DNA of 64,000 nucleotides from positions 186,001 to 250,000 of the forward strand of contig CAVVAR010000010.1 in assembly GCA_963746315.1 (NCBI GenBank), in the 5' to 3' direction. The stretch comes from Ga0077555 sp963746315. GTDB lineage: Bacteria > Pseudomonadota > Alphaproteobacteria > Rhizobiales > Hyphomicrobiaceae. The position numbers and the translations under genes are program-made. How positions within the stretch are numbered: position 1 is the stretch's first letter; each line of letters starts with the position of its first letter. Under the pieces are notes generated by a model that was given only the letters and a program-made list of their open reading frames with translations, was not told the DNA's origin and did not search any database. Positions 27,156 to 36,608 of this stretch are shown one piece after another.

Positions 27156-27686
27156 ATGCCGCTCTACGAGCTCGACGGCGCGCGGGTCGAAACGCCGGCA
27201 GACGGCAATTTCTGGGTTGCCCCGAACGCTACGGTGATCGGCCGCGTGACGCTCGGTTCTCAGGTGAGCGTCTGGTTCGGCGCGACCATTCGCGGCGACA
27301 ACGACAGCATATGTATCGGCAGCCGGACCAGCGTCCAGGAGAACGCGGTGCTGCACGTCGATCCGGGGTTTCCGCTGGAGATCGCCGAGGAGTGCACCAT
27401 CGGCCATGGCGCAATCCTGCACGGGTGCACGATCGGGCGCGGCGCGCTGATCGGCATCGGCGCCATCGTGCTGAACGGGGCCAAGGTTGGTGAGGGCGCC
27501 ATGATCGGGGCGGGAGCGCTCGTGCCGCCCGGCAAGGAGATCCCAGCCAATGCCGTGGTGATCGGCGCTCCTGGGAAGGTCGTGCGCGAGGTGACACCCG
27601 ATGAGCGAGCCTTCAACACCTGGGGCGTCGAGGACTACGTGAAGAAGAGCCGCCAGTACCGGGAGCGGTTCAAGATCCAAGACTGA
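27156..27686 (+). CDS. Gamma-carbonic anhydrase family protein
   Basis: A 176 aa left-handed beta-helix protein of the gamma-carbonic anhydrase (YrdA/CaiE) family. The imperfect hexapeptide repeats run throughout (VIGRVTLGSQVSVWFGATIRGD, IGIGAIVLNGAKVGEGAMIGAGALVPPG). The zinc histidines are in VLHVDPGF and CTIGHGAILHGC. It would bind zinc and may hydrate CO2 or act on another small substrate. It is the last gene of the cysE-DUF3126 run. Confidence 0.9.
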   Translation: MPLYELDGARVETPADGNFWVAPNATVIGRVTLGSQVSVWFGATIRGDNDSICIGSRTSVQENAVLHVDPGFPLEIAEECTIGHGAILHGCTIGRGALIGIGAIVLNGAKVGEGAMIGAGALVPPGKEIPANAVVIGAPGKVVREVTPDERAFNTWGVEDYVKKSRQYRERFKIQD

Positions 27687-27720
27687 GCGCTGGTGTGCGG
27701 CCCTGTCCCGCAAGGCGGGC

Positions 27721-28371
27721 TCAGCCGCCTTCGCGCGTGCCGCCGAGCAAGGTCGGGGTGTGCACTTGGCGTGGATCGAGCGACAGCCACACGTTCGGAT
27801 CGATGTAGGACTGGCGCATCACGAACGCATAAGGCGTGGCGCTCCAGAGCTTCAGCTCGTCGGTCTTGTTATCGAGGACATAGTCGCCCTTCGAGGTGCG
27901 CGCCGTCAGGATGGCGTGGCCCTCGCCTTTTTCGTCGCGCACGACCGTCATTAGCAGAGCGGATGCAGGCCAGCCCTGGCGCATCAGGATGTGGCGCTTC
28001 AGCAGCGCGTAATCCTCGCAATCGCCACGGTCGCCCGGTAGCGTCCAACGCTCGACCTCACCGTAGATCTCGACATCCGTCGCGGGTTTGACGGCCGCGT
28101 TGACCTTGCGATTGATCGCATCCAGCTCGGCGATACGCTCGGGCGAGCCGGCGATGCGTTGATCCTCGAGAGGCCCGCGCCGGCACTCCTTGGCGAAGGC
28201 CGAGCAGAAGCGCACATAGCCGTAGGGCGGGAGCGACGGACCGAAAACCCGCATGAAGGGCTGCCCGCGCACCTGAGCGGCTTTCACCGATGCAGGATCG
28301 GCGCCCGCCCCGGATGGCGCCAACGCCGCCGCCACCACAACAGCCCCAAACACCTTAGCAACATGCCACAT
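27721..28371 (-). CDS. Transglutaminase-like cysteine peptidase (BTLCP family)
   Basis: A 216 aa protein with an N-terminal signal-like stretch (VAKVFGAVVVAAALAPSGAGA). The bacterial transglutaminase-like cysteine protease core follows: the Cys in GDCEDYALLKRHIL, the His in GHAILTARTSKGDY, and the Asp in YVLDN complete the triad. BTLCPs usually sit in the periplasm and often process surface or c-di-GMP-linked adhesin systems; no partner LapD/LapG-type adhesin operon is visible here. The ATG at 28371 is used. A tandem-PilZ gene lies 86 nt upstream on the same strand. Confidence 0.85.
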   Translation of the reverse strand: MWHVAKVFGAVVVAAALAPSGAGADPASVKAAQVRGQPFMRVFGPSLPPYGYVRFCSAFAKECRRGPLEDQRIAGSPERIAELDAINRKVNAAVKPATDVEIYGEVERWTLPGDRGDCEDYALLKRHILMRQGWPASALLMTVVRDEKGEGHAILTARTSKGDYVLDNKTDELKLWSATPYAFVMRQSYIDPNVWLSLDPRQVHTPTLLGGTREGG

Positions 28372-28457
28372 GGTACGGACCCCGACACACCACGCAAAGA
28401 AAACCGATGCCGGCCGGAAGCGCCCACACTCGCGGCGCCACTGGCAAGCTACGCACA

Positions 28458-29087
28458 TCAGCCGAAGTAGCGACGGAGCGCCGTCGGCTGCTGGATATCG
28501 ACGAAGCTGACCGCGAAACCCTGCTCATGGCGGCGCACGACACGGCTGCGCAGCTTGCCCAGCCAAACCTCGGCACCAATCGCAGGATGCAGGTCGGAGG
28601 CAATGGAAGCGCCCGAGATCGAGACGTCGATCACATGACAGGGGAGCGTAATGCCGTCGTCGAGAGTGAGCGTCGACGACGGGTTGCGCGGCACGACGCG
28701 CTCGTGGCGACGGGCCTCGGTGGGATCGAGCTCGTGGCGATTGAGAAGCCACGTGATCTGGGCAGCGAGCTTTTCGCGCCGGTGCTGCGTCGCGGTGAGC
28801 TGGATGGCGAAGCCGCCCGTGAACTGACGCGCCACGACGCCCTCGACACCGCCAAGCTGGTCGAGATAGACGACGATCGTCTCGCCGTCCTCGACCGGGA
28901 CAGGGGACATGAGGGCCGCGCCGCCGACAGAAATATCGATCAGCTTACAGGGGTATTCCTGCTTGTTGGCCCGCATGAAGCGGCCCAGAAGGGTGAGCGC
29001 GACACGACGATGACGGCGGCGGTCCGGCTCGATGCGAGCGGAAATACTGTCTGGCAACGACGACGTCGTCTCGATCTCAAGGGCCAT
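28458..29087 (-). CDS. Tandem PilZ-domain protein
   Basis: A 209 aa protein with two PilZ domains, the c-di-GMP-binding fold. The first has RRRHRRVALTLLG and DISVGGAAL; the second has EARRHERVVPRN and DVSISGASI. These are the R-rich loop and D/N-x-S-x-x-G motifs of the family, so both copies may bind c-di-GMP, although the second Arg motif is weaker. The 223 nt upstream (29088-29310) hold no gene. A BTLCP protease follows on the same strand. Confidence 0.88.
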   Translation of the reverse strand: MALEIETTSSLPDSISARIEPDRRRHRRVALTLLGRFMRANKQEYPCKLIDISVGGAALMSPVPVEDGETIVVYLDQLGGVEGVVARQFTGGFAIQLTATQHRREKLAAQITWLLNRHELDPTEARRHERVVPRNPSSTLTLDDGITLPCHVIDVSISGASIASDLHPAIGAEVWLGKLRSRVVRRHEQGFAVSFVDIQQPTALRRYFG

Positions 29088-29310
29088 GGCAACCTGCTCG
29101 GCAAGCGGACTGGGACAAAATGAGACCCGACCGCGAGCGTGGCGTGCCGGGGCGCGAGAGTGGCGCTTTCCCGACTATGGCCGACGGCCCCTTAATGATG
29201 TTCTAAGCGGGCGCGTCTTTTTGAAACGGAATCTGGTTGCAGCCGCAGCCGAAACCCAGCCCTCGTGGCGCGAGCCGGCACCGCATGGCGAAGCCGGCTC
29301 GCTCACGCGC

Positions 29311-29925
29311 TCACTCCTTGCGGCCACCGTCGAGAATGCGGAACTGGCGACGAGCGGAGCGGACGATGCGAGCCGCGGCAAGCTCCGGCGAGAAGGGCAA
29401 CTGGTGATGGTCATCGCCGAAATGGCCGGGAGGGCCTTCCGGCCACGTCACGTCGTGGGCGATGAGCCAGCTTGCATGAAGCGGCTCCGAGCCGAGCCAG
29501 GGCTGGGGATCGATCGCGGTTATCGTACCGAGATAACGGGTCACCTCGCTCGCCGGATGGACGAGCGGGAGCACGATTACCTCGAAGAGAGCGGTGCGCC
29601 CGTCGTCCGTCTCGGATTCGATCTCGAGCACGAGTACGGCACCCGATTGAGTGACGGTGCCCAGCGCCCGTGAAACGGCGCGACGGTCGCTACCCGCCAG
29701 CGCGAGAAAGTCCTCACCGCGCAACTCACGCCCGAACTGCTCGCAGATGCGGGTGCCGGCCAGCCGGAACGGATAGGAGCCGTCCTCGGACCGCTCCAGG
29801 ATGAACGTCTCGGAAAGCACGGCGGCCATTCGTGACGGCTCGATCTCGAAACGCGTCGGAGCCAGGCGATTTCCCCGGACGTCGTTCCAGTAGTCGTAGA
29901 GTATCCGGGTGGTTGGCTGCTTCAT
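29311..29925 (-). CDS. PAS_5 domain protein
   Basis: A 204 aa protein of the PAS_5 (PF07310) type that is common in alphaproteobacteria. It opens LYDYWNDVRGNRLAPTRFEIEPSRMAAVLSETFILE and continues FRLAGTRICEQFGRELRGEDFLAL, both typical. It is probably a small sensor or adaptor with no output domain visible. The ATG at 29925 has AAGGACAGGG close upstream. The frame extends to 30216 without family character. It diverges from the rhomboid gene. Confidence 0.82.
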   Translation of the reverse strand: MKQPTTRILYDYWNDVRGNRLAPTRFEIEPSRMAAVLSETFILERSEDGSYPFRLAGTRICEQFGRELRGEDFLALAGSDRRAVSRALGTVTQSGAVLVLEIESETDDGRTALFEVIVLPLVHPASEVTRYLGTITAIDPQPWLGSEPLHASWLIAHDVTWPEGPPGHFGDDHHQLPFSPELAAARIVRSARRQFRILDGGRKE

Positions 29926-30208
29926 CCCTGTCCTTGCCGGGCCGCGAGGCCTCTCGAGTTGTGCCAGCAGCTGCCACCAGAGCCGGGATGTCGTCCCGAA
30001 GCGGGACACCGGGTCGGCGAGCGGCAACCTATGACAGGCAGGGGAGCAGCTTCGGTGCCATCCGTGCGGCGCGCCGCATTGCCGGTTGTCGCCCACTGCT
30101 GCGAAGGTTAAAGCGTCGGGGCGCGCGGGCGGCCGCGCGGCCCTCGAGTGGCCAGCCGTCACATGGCCAGCCGTCACATGGAGCGAGCCGTTGCGATCGC
30201 ATGAGCCG

Positions 30209-30913
30209 ATGTTCAATGCGCCTGCCGTCGTGGTCTGGGTGCTCGGAGTGCTGGTGCTGGTGCACGCCGGCCTTTGGATGCTCCCCGAGCGGCAATGGGC
30301 GGAAGCGATCGAGACGCTGGCGCTGATCCCGTCGCGCTACACTGGCGAGGCGGATGCCATCGCCGGCGGCCAGATCGTGGTGCTGACCTCTCTGGTCACG
30401 CATCAGCTCGTACACGGCGACCTCGCGCATCTCGGCCTCAACTCGGCGTGGCTGCTCGCGTTCGGAAGCGCCGTGGCGAGCCGCATCGGGACGATCCGCT
30501 TTCTGATCTTCGCCGTTCTGTCGGGGATCGCCGGGGCGCTGGCGTTCGTTGCGGTGCATCTCGGCGAGAACACGATCATGGTCGGTGCATCCGGGGCGCT
30601 GGCGGGCCTGATGGGCGGCGCCTTCCGGTTTTTGTTCTCGGCGTTCGACGACGGAGGCGCGGAGGCGTTCCAAGGCGATCAGCGTCGCATACGGCGGATG
30701 TCCCTCGGTGAGCTCTTCGGGGACAGGCGGGCCCAGCTTGCCATCGGCTTCTGGATCGCCATCAATTTCGTGACGGCGCTGCTTGCGCCGCTCCTCACAT
30801 CCGCCGGCGGGATAGCATGGGAGGCCCACCTCGGCGGCTTCCTGTTCGGACTGCTGGCGTTCGGAGTGTTCGACGGCAGAGCAGCCGAGCCGGATACGTC
30901 GCTACACTCCTGA
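30209..30913 (+). CDS. Rhomboid family intramembrane serine protease
   Basis: A 234 aa membrane protein with about six helices that cleaves other membrane proteins within the bilayer. The catalytic Ser128 is in the motif GASGALAG, and the partner His207 is in WEAHLGGFLFG of the last helix. HGDLAHLGLNSAWLLAFG in helix 2 is the conserved HxxxN-type segment. The ATG at 30209 is used because the first hydrophobic helix follows at once. The native substrate is unknown. Confidence 0.9.
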   Translation: MFNAPAVVVWVLGVLVLVHAGLWMLPERQWAEAIETLALIPSRYTGEADAIAGGQIVVLTSLVTHQLVHGDLAHLGLNSAWLLAFGSAVASRIGTIRFLIFAVLSGIAGALAFVAVHLGENTIMVGASGALAGLMGGAFRFLFSAFDDGGAEAFQGDQRRIRRMSLGELFGDRRAQLAIGFWIAINFVTALLAPLLTSAGGIAWEAHLGGFLFGLLAFGVFDGRAAEPDTSLHS

Positions 30914-30954
30914 CGCCGGCAACCACCGCCGTTGCCTGGCGGAAGCCGCGCCGG

Positions 30955-31791
30955 TCAAGCGGTAGTGCGAGGCCCGTAGACGGCCCGATAGACGTGCCAC
31001 GTCGTGTGGCCGATCAACGGGAACGCCACGACGAGGCCCAGCAGCAGGGTGGCGAACCCCGCCGCGATCATCACTGCGATGAGTGCAGCCCAAAGCGCCA
31101 TCGGCTTGGGATTTGCGACGACGGCCTGAATGCTCGCGCGCATCGCAGTGACGGCATCGATGCGCTCGACGAGGAGCATCGGCACGGCGACAGCCGACAT
31201 GGCGAACACGATCGCAGCCAGCACTCCACCGACGATGGAGCCCACCACGAGCAGCCCAAGCCCCGGAAGCGTGAAGAGCAGCGTCGGAAGAAACTGGCTC
31301 GGCGGAGGTAGGCCGCCTCCGCCCATGAAGAGCACCAGGAGGATGAAGGCCAGCTCGAGCCAGACGAGAAACACGATCATCAAGCCGACGCCGAAAAAGG
31401 AGATCTGCCCCTTGGCTGAGAGGCCAGCCCCGAGCGCGGCGCCGAGCGTGACAGGCTCGTTGGCAGCGATGCGGCGGCTCGCCTCGTAGAGGCCCATGGC
31501 CAGGAACGGAGCGAGCAGCAGAAAGCCACCGGCCAGCGCCGGAAACACCGAGTGCGCTTCCATCGAGAAAAGGCCGATCGCCAGCGCCAGAGCCGCAAGC
31601 GCGAAGACGGCGCCGTAGGTGAGGCCCACCGCGGGGGCCAGCCAAAGGTCCCGCCAACCTGCGGCGAGCCAGATCCAGGGGTCGTCGAAAGCGACTTTGG
31701 CCGGCTCGCGGAGCGTGCCGTCGCTGGCGACCGCTCCGGCGTCCATGGCGAGGATATCGCCTGCCACGGACTGCTTGCCCACCTCGACCAT
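30955..31791 (-). CDS. DUF2189 family membrane protein
   Basis: A 278 aa integral membrane protein with about six helices. It ends FPLIGHTTWHVYRAVYGPR, a hallmark of the DUF2189 family. The ATG at 31791 has GGGAGGA upstream, preferred to an in-frame start at 31884. It is the nearest gene downstream of ccoS on the same strand and converges with the rhomboid gene. In related genomes a DUF2189 gene often sits beside the cbb3 oxidase genes, but its role there is not established. Confidence 0.85.
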   Translation of the reverse strand: MVEVGKQSVAGDILAMDAGAVASDGTLREPAKVAFDDPWIWLAAGWRDLWLAPAVGLTYGAVFALAALALAIGLFSMEAHSVFPALAGGFLLLAPFLAMGLYEASRRIAANEPVTLGAALGAGLSAKGQISFFGVGLMIVFLVWLELAFILLVLFMGGGGLPPPSQFLPTLLFTLPGLGLLVVGSIVGGVLAAIVFAMSAVAVPMLLVERIDAVTAMRASIQAVVANPKPMALWAALIAVMIAAGFATLLLGLVVAFPLIGHTTWHVYRAVYGPRTTA

Positions 31792-31819
31792 GATCGAAAT
31801 CCTCCCGTACACTGGTTTT

Positions 31820-31990
31820 TTATTGAGGCTTCTCGGTCGGCGCCGGCTTGCCGTCACCGTCGTCGAGCGCGCGCCAAGCCGCACCCTCGAGATCGTCGTA
31901 CTGGCCGGTCCGCAAGCACCACATGAACGCGACGAGACCGAGAGCCCCGAGCGCGAGAGCCGAAGGAATGAGCCAGGCGAGCGCTGTCAT
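31820..31990 (-). CDS. ccoS: Cytochrome cbb3 oxidase assembly protein CcoS
   Basis: A 56 aa single-span membrane protein. It starts MTALAWLIPSALALGALGLVAFMW, followed by CLRTGQYDDLEGAAWRAL and a short polar tail, the exact layout of CcoS: a helix, then a Gln-Tyr-Asp-Asp-Leu-Glu motif. It is needed for cofactor insertion into the oxidase. Its ATG overlaps the TGA of ccoI by 4 nt (ATGA), so it is coupled. The gene is intact while its upstream neighbour is frameshifted. Confidence 0.92.
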   Translation of the reverse strand: MTALAWLIPSALALGALGLVAFMWCLRTGQYDDLEGAAWRALDDGDGKPAPTEKPQ

Positions 31991-34200
31991 GGCGGGGTCT
32001 CCCTTGTGCGCACGAGCGCCACGCGAAGTGCATTGGCCGTGACGGCGATCGAGGACGCGGACATGGCGATAGCGGCGATCAACGGCGTCACCAAACCCAG
32101 CATGGCGAGCGGCACGAAGACCAGATTGTAGCCGATGGCGATGGCGAAATTCTCGATGGATCGGCGCTGCGTGGCTCGCGCGACGGCCAGCGTCTCCAGC
32201 AGTGGCGATAATTGCTCGCCCTGGAAAACGGCATCGGCCGTGGTCTGGCTGATGTCAGCGGCCGTGGAGGGCGAAAGCGAGGCGTGACCGGCGGCAAGCG
32301 CGGGCGCGTCGTTGAGTCCATCGCCGACCATCAGCGGATGACGACCTTGGCTTTTCAGTGCCTCGATGCGGGCAATCTTCTCGTCTGGCCGCACGGCCGC
32401 GCGCCACGTCTCGATGCCGACAGCGCGAGCGGCCTCCGCGACCGGCTCGTTGCGATCGCCGGAGAGCATCTCGACGGCCAAGCCCTGAGCCTTGAGTGCC
32501 GCAACGACGGCGGGGGCATCCGGGCGCAGCGCATCCGCGAGCGGGAAGGCGAGCGGCGCCGCGGCGCCGTCACGCAGCCAGAGCGTGGCGCCGTCGCCCT
32601 CCGAGGTCGCAAGGCCGCAGTGGCGGGCGGAGCCGAGGCGAACTTCTCGACCGGCGATGATGGCCGTAAGGCCAGCGCCAGCGCTCTCGGCGACACTGGC
32701 GGCCGCGGCGATCCGAAGCCTCCGTTGCTCCGCCGCGCGCACGACCGCCCGGGCATACGGATGACGGCTCGCGACGGCGAGGCTGGCTGCGAGCACGAGG
32801 CGGTCGTCGGGGATCGTGCCGGCGGCCGACAGTCGCGGCTCACCGAGGGTCAGAGTGCCGGTCTTGTCGAGCACGACGGTGTCGACATCGGCCAGGCGCT
32901 CGAGGCCATCGGCGGCCTTGACGATGATGCCCTTGCGGAACAGCCGCCCGGCGGCAACCACCTGCGTCACGGGGACGGCCAGTGCCAGGGCGCAGGGGCA
33001 GGTGATGATGAGCACGGCGATGGCCGCGGTCCAGGGCCGGCTCCCAGCCGTTGCCGCGCGCCAGCCAGCTGAGGAACGTGGCGAGCCCCAGGATATGCAC
33101 GGCCGGCGCGTAAAGCTCGGCCGCACGGTCCGCGAGCCGGACGTAGCGACCCCGCCCCTGCTCGGCTGCGGCCATCATGCGGGCGATCTCGGCGATCAGC
33201 GAGCCGTCCTCGCGCGCTGCCGCTTCGACCTCGATGGCGCCGCTCAGATTGATGGTGCCGGCATAGAGGCGGTCGTCACCACGGACATGGCGGGGGCGGC
33301 TCTCGCCCGTGATCAGGCTTTCGTCGATCTCGCTGTCACCGACGCGCAAGCGCGAGTCCACCGGAATGCGCTCGCCGGCAGCGACGAGGATGCGCATGCC
33401 CGGCTCGATGGCGCGCGTCGAGATGCGCTCGGGGGTCCCGTCGGCGTTGAGCACGGTGGCAGCGGCGACGCGGGCGCCAAGCAGGTTCTGAGCGGCAGCA
33501 GTGGCGCGGGTCCGCATGCGGCTGTCGAGGACGCGGCCGATCAGCAGGAAGAACAGCAGCGTGACCGCGGCGTCGAAATAGACGTGATCGAGGCCACGGG
33601 CCGTCTGGTAGAGGCTCATGCCGGTGGCGAGCAGCACGCCGAGCGAGATCGGCACGTCCATGTTGAGGCGGCCGGCGACCAGCGCGCCGCTTGGCCGAGA
33701 CGAAGAACGGGCGTCCGGCATAGGCGACGGCCGGAATGGCGATCAGGGCCGACAGCCAATGGAAGAGCGTGATGAGGGAAGCCGGCATGTCCTGGGCCTG
33801 TCCGGACCAGACGGCAACGGACATGCAGCATGATGTTGGCGGCGGCGAACCCGGCTACCCCGAGGCGCCGCAGGAGGTCGGCGTCGTCGATCCTTGCAGC
33901 ATCGGGACGCTCGTCGGCGAGCGGTGTCGCCTTGAACCCAGCCAAGGCAAGCGCCGCTACGTACGGCTCCTCGGTGGCCGCGGGATGGCGGGTCTCGATG
34001 CTGACGCGCCGCTGCGAGAGGTTGGCGCGGGCCGAGACGACGTCGGGAAGACCGGAAAGCGCTCGCTCGACGGAGCGGATGCAGCCGCCGCAGTGCATGT
34101 TCTCGACGGCGAGCGTCGTAATGTGGCGGGTGGCTGGCCGGGCATCCCGAGGGGCGACATCGCCAGCTGCCTCGGCATCGAGCGTCAGGGCTTCAGCCAT
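31987..34200 (-). pseudogene. ccoI: Copper-transporting P1B-ATPase CcoI, frameshifted in three places
   Basis: CcoI moves copper for CuB assembly of the cbb3 oxidase. Read across frames, the protein is complete: HMA domain with NMHCGGCIRSVERAL, helices including SLITLFHWLSALIAIPAVAYAGRPFF, actuator LITGESRP, CPC motif in TCPCALALAVP, phosphorylation DKTGT, and GDGLNDAPAL. The frame shifts near 33825, 33690 and 33033. At each, deleting one base restores the next piece, and after three the original frame returns. There are no in-frame stops. Sequencing insertions are the simplest reading. Its ATG lies inside the end of ccoH (16-nt overlap). Confidence 0.85.
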
Positions 34201-34697
34201 ACGCGCCTCCTCAGGCGATAGACCGGCTCGGTTCCGTAGTCGCTGGAGGTCGCCTCGACGGCGACGACCCAGGTGCCTTCGTCGAGCACCGCGGTCCGGG
34301 CAACGTACCGACCGGGATCCGTCTCGACGAGCGCGATTGCCCGATCGAGGCTGCTCGTGGCGGGACGGCCAATGCTACCGGCGAACTTGAGGCCGCGCAC
34401 CGGACGGCCCCCACCGTCCACGACATCCAGGGAGATAGCTCCGTCGACGCCGATGCTGAGCGTTTCCTGCCAGCCGAGCTTGGCCTGCCGCTCACCCGAG
34501 GCAATCCGATCGTTGTACTTCAGCCCTTTGACATAGGGCTCGACCGAGACGACGCCGGTATGCGTCTGCAGGGCGCGCGCGAGGAAGACACCGTTGACGC
34601 CGAACACGATGCCGAAGAAGGCGATCAGCGTGAACAGCACGTGGCGGCCCTTCAACTCGCGTGAGCCAGCGTCGACAGCCTGACGAGAACGGCTCAT
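34185..34697 (-). CDS. ccoH: Cytochrome cbb3 oxidase assembly protein CcoH (FixH)
   Basis: A 170 aa membrane protein with one N-terminal helix (VLFTLIAFFGIVFGVNGVFLA), followed by a periplasmic beta domain. FixH/CcoH features are the HTGVVSVEPYVKGLKYND segment and the terminal DYGTEPVYRLRRRVW. It assists copper insertion and complex assembly. It is intact. Its ATG overlaps the end of ccoG by 4 nt and its own end overlaps ccoI by 16 nt, so the three are coupled. Confidence 0.9.
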   Translation of the reverse strand: MSRSRQAVDAGSRELKGRHVLFTLIAFFGIVFGVNGVFLARALQTHTGVVSVEPYVKGLKYNDRIASGERQAKLGWQETLSIGVDGAISLDVVDGGGRPVRGLKFAGSIGRPATSSLDRAIALVETDPGRYVARTAVLDEGTWVVAVEATSSDYGTEPVYRLRRRVWLKP

Positions 34698-36243
34698 GGC
34701 GTGTTCCCTCCTCCGCTCTGGAAGCTTGTGGCGCGGCGCTTCTCGGACCCGGTGTCGACGTCGCGCACTACGATCGTGAAGTCGTGTGAGGCGCCCTTCA
34801 GGGCACCGAGGCTCGAGGCCGGCACGGTGACGAGAACGCGCAACTCGCGCAGCGCATCCGTCGCGACGGTGATCTTCGGGTCGGCCTGTTCCTCGAACCC
34901 GAGAATGCGCATGGTGGCGCCGGGGATGCCGTCGGGCCGGAGCGTGTAGGTATGCGGCTCGTGCAGCTTGTTCAGGATCTTCACCGTGTAGCCGTTGCGG
35001 ACGCCGCCATCGGAGAGGCGCACGAATGGCGGATTGCGGTCGCGCAGGACATTGATCTCGAGCGTCGTTCGGTTGAACCAGACGGCCAGCATTACAGCGC
35101 CGACCAGCGCCATGACGCCGGCATAGAGCATCGTCCGCGCGCGCACGAATTTGTGCGGCTCGTGCTCGCCCTTGGACTTGGCCTCCTGCTTGGCGACGGT
35201 GTCGTAGGCGATCAGGCCCTTGGGGCGGCCGATCTTGCTCCATGATCTCGTTGCAGGCATCGATGCACAGCGCACACTGGATGCATTCGAGCTGCGAGCC
35301 GTCGCGGATGTCGATGCCCATCGGACAGACGGCGACGCAGGCCTTGCAGTCGATGCAGTCGCCGCGCGTCGACCAGTCGACGACGCCGTCCTTGCCCTTT
35401 CGAGCAGGACCGCGCGGCTCGCCGCGCTCCGGCTTGATAGCTGACGAGCAACGTGTAGCGATCCGTCATGGCGCCCTGGATGCGCGGCCACGGACACATG
35501 TAGATGCAGACCTGCTCGCGGGCGATGCCGCCGAGCAGATAGGTGCGTGAAGGCGAAGATGCCGAGGAACAGGTAGGCGATCGCCGGCGCCGTCCCGGTC
35601 ACGAGCTCGACCGCGAGCGTCGGCGCATCGCGGAAGTAGAAGACGAACGCGCCACCCGTGAGAAGGCCGATCAGCAGCCAGGAGAGGTGCGTCATCGTCT
35701 TCTTGAAGATCTTGGTCGGGCCCCATGGCTCCTTGTCGAGGCGGATGCGGGCGTTGCGGTCGCCCTGCCAGAAGCGCTCGACGGTGACCATCAGGTCGGT
35801 CCACACCGTCTGCGGGCAGGAGTAGCCGCACCAGACGCGGCCGGCGATGGCGGTGACCAGGAACAGGGCGAGAGCGCCAAGCACCAGGAGGCCGGTGACG
35901 TAATAGAATTCCTGCGGCCAGATCTCGAGGAAGAAGAAGAAGATACCGGTTGTTCGCCATGTCGAGCAGCACGGCCTGGTCGGGGAGGTCGGGACCCCGA
36001 TACCAGCGCAGCCACGGCAGCCCGTAGTAGATCGCCGAGCGTGATCGCCATCACCACCCATTTCAGGGTGCGAAACGTACCGCTCGCCAGCTTTGGATGA
36101 ACCTTCGGTCGTGCCGCATAGAGCTGGCGACGCTCGGCCTTGTTGACGGCCTCGACATCATGAGCTTCGACATCACCGGCAACGGGCGCTGCGTTCTTGT
36201 CTATGCGTCTGTCGAGTACGGTGGTCACGGAGTTGCTCCCCAT
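34694..36243 (-). pseudogene. ccoG: Cytochrome c oxidase accessory protein CcoG (FixG), frameshifted in five places
   Basis: CcoG is a membrane polyferredoxin thought to reduce copper for the oxidase. Combined frames give the whole protein: HPKLASGTFRTLKWVVMAIT, the helix region, CGYSCPQTVW, MCPWPRIQGAMTDRYTLLVSY, two 4Fe-4S motifs (CIDCKACVAVCP and CIQCALCIDAC), and the IG-like C-terminal part ending QSGGGNTP. The frame shifts near 36026, 35947, 35546, 35433 and 35241. At each site one extra base explains the change (for example ATCATG-G-AGCAAG). The start at 36243 lacks a clear ribosome site. Confidence 0.85.
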
Positions 36244-36401
36244 CCGGGCAAGAGACCGGCGATGCGTCGGGCAATCCGGCCGATGGCCGAGACCGGAGCC
36301 GATCCGCTCGAGTCAAGGACCGGTGCCGGGCGACAGCTCGGCTCGCCAGAGGTGACGGCCTTGGCCGCGGCGATGGCGAGCTCGCATCCGCAGCTGCACA
36401 T
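36225..36401 (-). CDS. Possible small cysteine-rich protein ahead of ccoG
   Basis: A 58 aa open frame reading MCSCGCELAIAAAKAVTSGE, then SCRPAPVLDSSGSA, then a basic amphipathic end RIARRIAGLLPGWGATP. GGGAG lies 9 nt before the ATG, a better ribosome site than that of ccoG. Its stop overlaps the beginning of ccoG by 19 nt, as if coupled. I know no family. The CSCGC start could bind metal, fitting a copper-linked locus, but it may be chance. The gap upstream to ccoP (36402-36608) shows nothing else clear. Confidence 0.35.
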   Translation of the reverse strand: MCSCGCELAIAAAKAVTSGEPSCRPAPVLDSSGSAPVSAIGRIARRIAGLLPGWGATP

Positions 36402-36467
36402 GGCAGGCGCTCCCTTTCCTCGGTTTGATGCTCGCTGGCATCTCGCACGCTTCGAGGTTCACGCACA

Positions 36468-36481
36468 TTGACGCCTCGCAA
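36468..36481. promoter_or_regulatory. Weak FixK/FNR-like site upstream of ccoG
   Basis: TTGA-N6-GCAA at 36468-36481 differs from TTGA-N6-TCAA by one base. It lies about 70 nt before the small ORF and 225 nt before ccoG. It could give a second oxygen-regulated promoter for the GHIS genes, but the match is poor. Confidence 0.25.
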
Positions 36482-36608
36482 TTGCGAGATCGGTATCGGC
36501 GAGCCTTGTCGTGGCCGTGCGCACCCGAAATGCCGGGACGACCGGCGTCCGAGGGCCACGAGAAGAACACGTCGCGGCCCTCGGCATGGGTCTGGTTCGG
36601 GGCGAGGC

